Source of the DNA: Tessaracoccus rhinocerotis
Lineage (GTDB): Bacteria; Actinomycetota; Actinomycetes; Propionibacteriales; Propionibacteriaceae
NCBI RefSeq assembly: GCF_007197885.1
Contig: NZ_VKKG01000001.1
Coordinates: 1 to 64,000, forward strand
Length of the DNA: 64,000 nt
Direction of reading: 5' to 3'
Positions 55,828-64,000 of the stretch are shown piece by piece (positions within the stretch are counted from its first letter, which is position 1; the number at the start of each line of letters is the position of its first letter). Below the pieces are notes generated by a model. The model made no database searches and was not told the origin of the DNA. It saw only the letters and a list, made by a program, of their open reading frames with translations. Position numbers and translations under genes: made by a program.

Positions 55828-57362
55828 TGGCTGCGGCCCTTCTCGAGATGCAGGGGATCGTCAAGCGGTTCGGTCCCGTCACCGCCCTCGACGGGGTCTC
55901 CATGACGGTTCACGACGGCGAGATACATGCCATCTGCGGCGAGAACGGCGCCGGCAAGTCCACCCTCATGAAGGTGCTCTCCGGGGTCTACCCGGCGGGG
56001 AGCTACGAGGGGACGATCACCTATGACGGATCGTCGGTCGAGTTCCGCGACCTGAAGGACAGCGAGGCGCGCGGGATCGTCATCATCCACCAGGAGTTGG
56101 CCCTCTCGCCCCACCTCTCGATAGCGGAGAACATCTTCCTCGGCAACGAGCGCTCCCACCGGGGCGTGGTCGACTGGGGCGCCACCCACGCAGGAGCCAC
56201 CGAGCTCCTGCGGAGGGTGGGACTCCGGGAGAAGTCCGGCACGCGGGTCATGGACATCGGCGTGGGCAAGCAGCAGCTGGTCGAGATCGCCAAGGCACTG
56301 TCAAAGGACGTGCGGCTGCTCATCCTCGACGAGCCCACCGCCGCCCTGAACGACGAGGACTCCGCCCACCTGTTGGGCCTGATGCGGACGTTGAAGGAGG
56401 AGGGGGTCACCCAGATCATCATCTCCCACAAGCTCAACGAGATCATGGCCATCGCGGACTCGGTCACCGTCATCCGCGACGGCGCCGTGGTCGAGACCGT
56501 GTCCAGCGCCGACCCGGATGTCAGCGAGGAGAGCATCATCCGGGCCATGGTGGGACGCTCCATCGACCAGCGCTTCCCCCATCGGGATCCGGAGATCGGG
56601 GAGGAACTGTTCAGGATCGAGGACTGGACCGTGCACCACCCCTCCGACCCGGGCCGCGTGATCGTGGACGGTGCCAGCCTCGACGTGCGCGAGGGCGAGG
56701 TGGTGGGCATCGCCGGCCTCATGGGCGCGGGCCGCACCGAACTCGCGATGAGCGTGTTCGGCAGGCAGTACGGCAGCAGCATCACTGGCCGTGCCCTGAA
56801 GCGTGGGCAGGAGATCCACCCCACGACCGTGCAGCGCGCGATCGCGGCGGGGCTCGCCTACGTCAGCGAGGACCGGAAACGCTTCGGGCTCAACCTGATC
56901 GCGGAGATCCGGCACAACGTGACCGCGGCGGCCCTCCACAAGGTCTCGAAGCGGGGCGTGGTGGACGCGGGTCACGAGACGAAGGTGGCCCAGGCCTACC
57001 GGGAGCAGATGCGGATCCGCAGCGCGACCGTGCAGGCCCCCGTGGGCCAGCTGTCGGGCGGCAACCAGCAGAAGGTCGCCCTCAGCAAGTGGATGTTCTC
57101 CGACCCGGACGTCCTCATCCTCGACGAACCCACGCGCGGCATCGATGTCGGGGCGAAGTACGAGATCTACACCATCATCAACCAGTTGGCCTCACAGGGA
57201 CGCGGGGTCATCGTCATCTCCTCCGAACTGCCGGAGCTGCTCGGGCTCTGCGACCGGATCTTCACGCTCTGCGAGGGGCGCATCACCGGGGTCCAGGACC
57301 GCGGGACCGCCACGCAGGAGTCACTCATGCGCCTCATGACGCAGGAAAGGACCACGACATGA
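55827..57362 (+). CDS. gguA: Sugar ABC transporter ATPase, two nucleotide-binding domains (GguA/MmsA type)
   Basis: The product is 511 aa, the usual length for the tandem ATPase of monosaccharide importers. The first domain has GENGAGKST, IGVGKQQLVEIAKAL and LLILDEPTAAL. The second has a degenerate P-loop GLMGAGRTEL but intact LSGGNQQKVALSKW and LILDEPTRGIDVG, as is normal in this family. It is coupled to chvE (TGATG) and to the permease (ATGA). Confidence 0.95.
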   Translation: MAAALLEMQGIVKRFGPVTALDGVSMTVHDGEIHAICGENGAGKSTLMKVLSGVYPAGSYEGTITYDGSSVEFRDLKDSEARGIVIIHQELALSPHLSIAENIFLGNERSHRGVVDWGATHAGATELLRRVGLREKSGTRVMDIGVGKQQLVEIAKALSKDVRLLILDEPTAALNDEDSAHLLGLMRTLKEEGVTQIIISHKLNEIMAIADSVTVIRDGAVVETVSSADPDVSEESIIRAMVGRSIDQRFPHRDPEIGEELFRIEDWTVHHPSDPGRVIVDGASLDVREGEVVGIAGLMGAGRTELAMSVFGRQYGSSITGRALKRGQEIHPTTVQRAIAAGLAYVSEDRKRFGLNLIAEIRHNVTAAALHKVSKRGVVDAGHETKVAQAYREQMRIRSATVQAPVGQLSGGNQQKVALSKWMFSDPDVLILDEPTRGIDVGAKYEIYTIINQLASQGRGVIVISSELPELLGLCDRIFTLCEGRITGVQDRGTATQESLMRLMTQERTTT

Positions 57363-58561
57363 CCTCCTCCCTCACCACGGCGCCGCCCCGGCGACGCTTC
57401 GCCGGGATCGCAGGCGGGGCCAGACAGTACGGCATCGTCGCCGCCCTCGTGGTGATCGTCGCCTTCTTCCAGTTCACCACCGGCGGACGCCTCCTCCAGC
57501 CCAACAACGTCACCAGCCTGATCCAGCAGAACGCATACGTGCTGGTGCTGGCGGTCGGCATGCTGATGATCATCGTCGCCGGGCACATCGACCTGTCCGT
57601 GGGCTCGGTGGTGGCAGCCGTGGGCGGCGTGATCGGCATCATGTTGGCCGACCACGGGGTGTCCCCCTGGATAGTGGTGGTGTCCGCGTTGGCTGTCGGA
57701 GCCCTGATCGGGGCCTGGCAGGGCTTCTGGGTGGCGTTCGTAGGGATCCCGGCGTTCATCGTGACGCTGGCGGGCATGCTCGTCTTCCGGGGCGTGGCGC
57801 TCGTCCTGGTCGGCTACACCCGTGCGGGCTTCCCCGGCGGGTTCCTCGCCATCTCGAACGACGGCGTCGCCGGGATGACCGGCTTCGTCGGACAGCTGGA
57901 CGCCTTCACCTTGGTGGCCGGTGCCGTCGGCATCGGCGGGATCATCGTCACCAGCCTGCGAACCCGGGCTCTTCGGGCCAGGCACGGGCTGGCGCTGGAG
58001 TCGCCCAAGGTCCTCGTGGCCCGGCTGGTCCTGATCTGTGCCCTGATCGCGGTCCTCACGTACTGGATAGCCCTGAGCGCACTGGGCCTGCCCTACGTGC
58101 TCGTGATCGTGGGCGTGATCATCGTGGTGTACGCGTGGCTGATGGGCAACACGGTCTTCGGCCGGCACGTCTACGCGATCGGCGGCAACCTGTCGGCGGC
58201 GAAGCTGTCCGGGGTGAACACCCGCAAGGTCAACTTCTGGCTGTTCGTGAACATGGGCCTGCTGTGCGGCGTGACAGCCATCATCGTCACGTCCCGGTCC
58301 GGCGCCGCGCTGGCAGCGGCCGGGGTCAACTACGAACTGGACGCGATCGCCGCCTGCTTCATCGGTGGCGCCGCGGTCACCGGCGGCGTCGGGCGCGTGC
58401 TCGGGGCAGTCGTGGGCGCGCTCATCATGGGCGTGCTCAACATGGGCCTGTCCATCCTGGGCGTCGACCCGTCCTGGCAGTTCGTGATCAAGGGAATGGT
58501 CCTGCTGCTGGCCGTCGCCTTCGACATGGTGGGCAAACTCAGGTCGTCTCAGACGTCCTGA
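57359..58561 (+). CDS. gguB: Sugar ABC transporter permease (GguB type)
   Basis: The product is 400 aa with about ten membrane segments. The conserved GHIDLSVGSVVA, GIPAFIVTLAGM and YAIGGNLSAAKLSGVNT are hallmarks of the BPD_transp_2 permeases of sugar importers. The ATG at 57359 overlaps the ATPase stop. Its last 13 bases overlap the convergent DUF6912 gene. Confidence 0.95.
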   Translation: MTSSLTTAPPRRRFAGIAGGARQYGIVAALVVIVAFFQFTTGGRLLQPNNVTSLIQQNAYVLVLAVGMLMIIVAGHIDLSVGSVVAAVGGVIGIMLADHGVSPWIVVVSALAVGALIGAWQGFWVAFVGIPAFIVTLAGMLVFRGVALVLVGYTRAGFPGGFLAISNDGVAGMTGFVGQLDAFTLVAGAVGIGGIIVTSLRTRALRARHGLALESPKVLVARLVLICALIAVLTYWIALSALGLPYVLVIVGVIIVVYAWLMGNTVFGRHVYAIGGNLSAAKLSGVNTRKVNFWLFVNMGLLCGVTAIIVTSRSGAALAAAGVNYELDAIAACFIGGAAVTGGVGRVLGAVVGALIMGVLNMGLSILGVDPSWQFVIKGMVLLLAVAFDMVGKLRSSQTS

Positions 58562-59028
58562 ACGCCCCGGCGGAACTCCTCCACGCCATTCCAGAGCATG
58601 TCGTTGGCGTGGAGGAGTTCCTGCACCTGCGGGAAGTCCCATGCGGTGTCCACGTCCAGACCGGACGCGGCCGCGGCCGCATCCGCGAAGTCGACGCCCT
58701 CGGCCTCCGAGAACCAGCACGTGATCGACTCCGGCGGCACGTCCGCGACCACCACCTCACCGTTGGAGGCATCGGTCCCCGGGCTCACCTGCGACGCCGG
58801 GACCTCGGCCACGAGGACAAGCCGCTCACCATGGGCCGCGAGTGCGGCGACCGAGGCGATCACCATGGCGGCGTACTCCGCGTCCTCGGTCTGCGCTTCG
58901 GTGTACTCCAGTGCCTCCAGCAGTTCGCTGGTGACCGTGTGGGCCTGGCGTCGCGTCAGGGTGGTGACTCCCGTGATCGCGTCCAGTTCGTCGTTGCGGA
59001 TGGGGATGAATACGAGTTGGCGCTGCAC
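58549..59028 (-). CDS. DUF6912 family protein
   Basis: The product is 159 aa, acidic and soluble, without recognised catalytic motifs; it starts MQRQLVFIPIRNDELDAITG. Function unknown. The start is GTG at 59028. It is divergent from the DUF6459 gene, and four 21-bp repeats lie in the 186-bp region between them. Confidence 0.8.
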   Translation of the reverse strand: MQRQLVFIPIRNDELDAITGVTTLTRRQAHTVTSELLEALEYTEAQTEDAEYAAMVIASVAALAAHGERLVLVAEVPASQVSPGTDASNGEVVVADVPPESITCWFSEAEGVDFADAAAAASGLDVDTAWDFPQVQELLHANDMLWNGVEEFRRGVQDV

Positions 59029-59090
59029 GCCGCCAGCCTAATCGGGACGGCGCCCGGCCGTGGGTCCGCCGCGCGCTCCGCCGCACCCAG

Positions 59091-59165
59091 GTGTTGTCAG
59101 TCGCGGCGCAGGTGTTGTCAGTCCTGCCCGGGGTGTTGCCAGTGACGGCTCGCGTGTTGCCGATC
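59091..59165. repeat. Four direct repeats at exact 21-bp spacing
   Basis: GTGTTGTCAGTC at 59091, GTGTTGTCAGTC at 59112, GTGTTGCCAGTG at 59133 and GTGTTGCCGATC at 59154. The period is 21 bp each time, two helical turns, so all copies face the same side. They fill the middle of the intergenic region between two divergent genes. They may be an operator array, or the end of a lost IS21-type element. Confidence 0.8.
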
Positions 59166-59214
59166 CCGGCAAGGCCCTTCCTACGCGGCGGACGCGGCCC
59201 CTAGCGTCCAGCAC

Positions 59215-59583
59215 ATGACCAAGCTATCCATCCCCGCCACGCCACCGGGCACTCCCCGCCGCGAGGACAGGCGGGTGCCGTCGGCAGCACTGGGGATCGC
59301 CGTCGCCGTCGTCGAGGCGCTGTCGGGCCGCCGGCCGTTGCACCAGATCCGCACGCGCATGACCCGGGCGGCGTTCGAGTCCCTCGTCGCACTCCTGGGC
59401 ACAAGCCGCTTCACGGCCGTGGGTCAGGGGCGCATCACAGCCCAGATGCCGAGCGCAGAAGCCGTGGAAGCCACGGCCAGCATCAAGGTCGCCGGCCGCT
59501 GGCTGGCCTGCGTGGTGCGCCTGGACCTCGGCCCGTACGGCTGGGCGTGCTCGGAGTTCGCCGTGGTGGGCGTCCCCGCGTGA
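59215..59583 (+). CDS. DUF6459 (Rv3235-like) protein
   Basis: The product is 122 aa. The core AVAVVEALSGRRPLHQIRTRM is typical of a small actinobacterial family that lies next to secA; the rest is a short beta-rich domain. Function unknown. Start ATG at 59215 without a clear ribosome binding site. The stop is three bases from the convergent secA stop. Confidence 0.82.
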   Translation: MTKLSIPATPPGTPRREDRRVPSAALGIAVAVVEALSGRRPLHQIRTRMTRAAFESLVALLGTSRFTAVGQGRITAQMPSAEAVEATASIKVAGRWLACVVRLDLGPYGWACSEFAVVGVPA

Positions 59584-59586
59584 GCC

Positions 59587-62376
<2,790 letters not shown>

Positions 62377-62492
62377 GTCGTCGGTCCTTTGGTTGACGTC
62401 ATATCGGCGCCTAGCACCACCTTTGGTGGTTGCACGCCGCTGACCATCCTAGCCAGCGGCGGCGAACCACCCAAGAACTGGACCAACTCTCC

Positions 62493-63098
62493 TCAGGCGT
62501 CGACGTCCAGGTGGATCACTCCGTAGTTGTAGGCCTTGCGGCGGTAGACCACCGACGGGCGACCCGTGGCGGCGTCCTGGTACAGGAAGAAGTCGTGCCC
62601 GACGAGTTCCATCTCGTCCAGCGCCTGCGCCAGGGTCAGCGGAACGGCCTGGAAGACCTTCTCCCTGACAACGAGCGGCCCGTCCCCGGTGACCACCATG
62701 CCCGCCACCTCGTGGGTGTCGTCATCGTTGTGGGACTCCGCGTCCGTGGGCAGCGGCGGGAGGTCCTTCGGAGGCAGGGCCGACCGCAGTCCGCGGTGGG
62801 TCTTGCGGCGATCGGCGGCCTTGCGGAGCTGTGCCTTGAGGCGATCGAAGGCAGTCTCGAACGCGACGGTCTTGTCGTTGGCCCTGGCCTCGGCCCGGAT
62901 CACGGGTCCTCGGCTGCGCAGGGTGATCTGGACCTCGACGGCGTCCGCCGGGTTCTTGGTCCCTTCGCTGGCGGAGAACTCGACCTCGCCCCGAATCAAC
63001 CTGTCCTTGAACTTCTCCACCGAAGTGAGGCGGTCATTGACCAGACTCTTCAGGTCCGTTCCAACCGTGCAGTGCCTGCCAGTTACGACGATGTCCAT
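62493..63098 (-). CDS. hpf: Long-form ribosome hibernation promoting factor
   Basis: The product is 201 aa. The N-terminal S30AE domain (MDIVVTGRHCTVGTDLKS) blocks the decoding centre; the C-terminal domain (TLAQALDEMELVGHDFFLY, ending YNYGVIHLDVDA) makes the dimer contact that joins two 70S ribosomes. The ATG at 63098 has ATAGGAGGAACG upstream. A stable hairpin lies between it and comF. Confidence 0.95.
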   Translation of the reverse strand: MDIVVTGRHCTVGTDLKSLVNDRLTSVEKFKDRLIRGEVEFSASEGTKNPADAVEVQITLRSRGPVIRAEARANDKTVAFETAFDRLKAQLRKAADRRKTHRGLRSALPPKDLPPLPTDAESHNDDDTHEVAGMVVTGDGPLVVREKVFQAVPLTLAQALDEMELVGHDFFLYQDAATGRPSVVYRRKAYNYGVIHLDVDA

Positions 63099-63139
63099 CG
63101 TTCCTCCTATTCGGCGCCGAAGCGCTACGGGGTAAACAC

Positions 63140-63189
63140 AGACGCCTCCGAACGGGCCCGGATTCCGGGACCTGAGTTCGAAGGCGTCT
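63140..63189 (-). terminator. Nested hairpin between comF and hpf
   Basis: A 13-bp outer stem with one mismatch (63140-63152 with 63177-63189) encloses an inner CCCGG/CCGGG hairpin (63157-63169). On the minus strand it starts 22 bases after the comF stop and is followed by TGTGTTTA, so it may terminate comF or act in the hpf leader. Confidence 0.6.
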
Positions 63190-63210
63190 CCATTCCCCAA
63201 CGCTACCCGG

Positions 63211-63891
63211 TTACCCAAACGAGGTGTGGGATATCCGGGACTTGGCGGGGGTGGTTCGGTCCGCGTCGCCGATCACCGCGATCCCCACCACCTGGTCCCC
63301 TGCGCAGGTCACGGCACGGACCGCCTCCGCCAGCGACGCGCCGGTGGTGACGACATCGTCGCACAGCACCACCGGGGCCCCGCACGGGCGCGCCCGCATG
63401 GTGCCGACGACGTTGCGGCTGCGTCCAGTCCTGCCCAGTTCCCGTTGGTCCAGACCCGAGCCGGACCTCGCCAGCAGGGGCGCCCACCTCAGGCCCGTAC
63501 GGCGGGAGGCCCCCGCCGCCAACCGGCGACCGTGGTCGTGGCCCCGCGCGCGGACCTTCGCCGCGAGCGACGGCACCGGCACCAGCACCGTCTCCGGGCC
63601 CGGCTGCAGGGCGGCCACGGCCACTGCGAGACGCGCAGCCAGGACCCGCCCGAGGTGGAGCGCACCGTCGTCCTTGAACGCGGGCACAAGGTGTTCGACC
63701 AATGGGCGGTAGTCGTTCGCGCAGACCACCGGCACGCCATCCAGCGTGGGGCGCCGGACCCGCCGTGGCACCGCTGTCACGAGGAGCCGCGAGCAGGATG
63801 CGCACAGGGACCAGGCGGGCAGCCGGCATCCCGGGCAGACCGATCCCAGGAACAGGTGCGCAGCGGCGTCGAGGAGGGTGACCATGCCCAC
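63211..63891 (-). CDS. ComF-family phosphoribosyltransferase-like protein
   Basis: The product is 226 aa. An N-terminal double zinc-finger (CPGC and CASC) is followed by a PRTase-type domain with the PRPP loop VVLCDDVVTTGASLAEAV. ComF members aid DNA uptake in competent species; the role in actinobacteria is not established. Start GTG 63891 or ATG 63885. It lies upstream of hpf and secA in the conserved order. Confidence 0.88.
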   Translation of the reverse strand: MGMVTLLDAAAHLFLGSVCPGCRLPAWSLCASCSRLLVTAVPRRVRRPTLDGVPVVCANDYRPLVEHLVPAFKDDGALHLGRVLAARLAVAVAALQPGPETVLVPVPSLAAKVRARGHDHGRRLAAGASRRTGLRWAPLLARSGSGLDQRELGRTGRSRNVVGTMRARPCGAPVVLCDDVVTTGASLAEAVRAVTCAGDQVVGIAVIGDADRTTPAKSRISHTSFG

Positions 63892-63937
63892 ACTCTGGTC
63901 GGCGCGGTGCCCGCCGCGTCACTTTCCACAGCCCGGG

Positions 63938-64000
63938 TCAGCCCGGGTAGCTGACCTCACTCATCGTCACGTCCAGCCCGGTCCAGCGGCTGCGAGCCTC
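63938..64000 (-). CDS. lpqB: 3' end of a gene, probably lipoprotein LpqB (cut by window edge)
   Basis: The minus strand reads 20 codons, RSRWTGLDVTMSEVSYPG then TGA at 63938-63940. In the conserved actinobacterial order mtrA-mtrB-lpqB precedes comF-hpf-secA on the same strand, so this is expected to be LpqB, which modulates the MtrB kinase. The fragment is too short to confirm. Confidence 0.5.
   Translation of the reverse strand, partial: EARSRWTGLDVTMSEVSYPG

Noticed and set aside
59091-59165. Short CRISPR array
   Set aside because: The repeat core is about 8-12 bases and the gaps about 9-13 bases, far below CRISPR repeat and spacer lengths, and no cas gene is present.

Overview
The window is about 64 kb of high-GC chromosomal DNA, densely packed on both strands. 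It comes from an actinobacterium: it carries SepH, DUF3000, DUF3107, DUF4193, the adnAB helicase-nuclease pair, and a secA-hpf-comF-(lpqB) run. Several blocks follow the gene order known from Mycobacterium tuberculosis: DUF3000-rnd-dxs; the RNA methyltransferase, KimA-like permease, ceoB/ceoC, OB-fold, DUF3710, dut, DUF3093 and DUF4193 block; nudC near adnB/adnA; and secA-hpf-comF. A Propionibacteriales-type member is plausible, but that is a guess from gene content, not a proof.

Left edge (1-2.5 kb): the right part of an IS21-family element (istA tail, istB, repeat-bearing end) has inserted into a phage-type integrase gene. An excisionase-like gene overlaps the integrase remnant upstream. 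Beside it lies a minus-strand tRNA array (Gly-Cys-Val) and a plus-strand tRNA-Val. This is the only clear accessory DNA in the window.

2.7-24.7 kb: a degenerate CbiX-like protein, a stand-alone LigD-type polymerase (NHEJ), msrB, DUF3000-rnd, dxs, a small gene with a perfect SOS box over its start codon, and acnA. Next come an RNA methyltransferase and a potassium block (KimA-like symporter divergent from the RCK pair CeoB/CeoC). A minus-strand operon follows (DUF3093-dut-DUF3710-OB-fold), then DUF4235, DUF4193 and sepH. A very large secreted beta-hexosaminidase closes the block; an amber codon interrupts it just after the signal peptide.

24.8-37.6 kb: a tightly overlapping minus-strand operon (DUF5998, phosphodiesterase, glycosyltransferase, thymidine kinase), a divergent App1-type phosphatase, and parC. 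A beta-carbonic anhydrase and a broken lactate permease follow, then parE with a downstream membrane protein on the opposite strand.

37.6-54.5 kb: nudC; a three-gene overlapping operon (alpha/beta hydrolase, condensation-fold acyltransferase, DUF6320 membrane protein); adnA-adnB; a cold-shock protein; a PP2C phosphatase; DUF3107; a DEAD-box helicase; trpS; a PHP phosphoesterase; DUF2505; and Ku, which is the partner of the LigD-type polymerase about 49 kb away.

54.6-64 kb: a ChvE-GguA-GguB type sugar ABC importer, DUF6912, a short intergenic array of four 21-bp repeats, a DUF6459 protein, then secA, hpf, comF and probably the 3' tip of lpqB. Genes on one strand are often coupled through ATGA, GTGA or TGATG overlaps. 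Several genes have a -10 box only 6-7 bases before the start codon, which suggests leaderless transcripts. No CRISPR array, prophage or biosynthetic cluster is visible.
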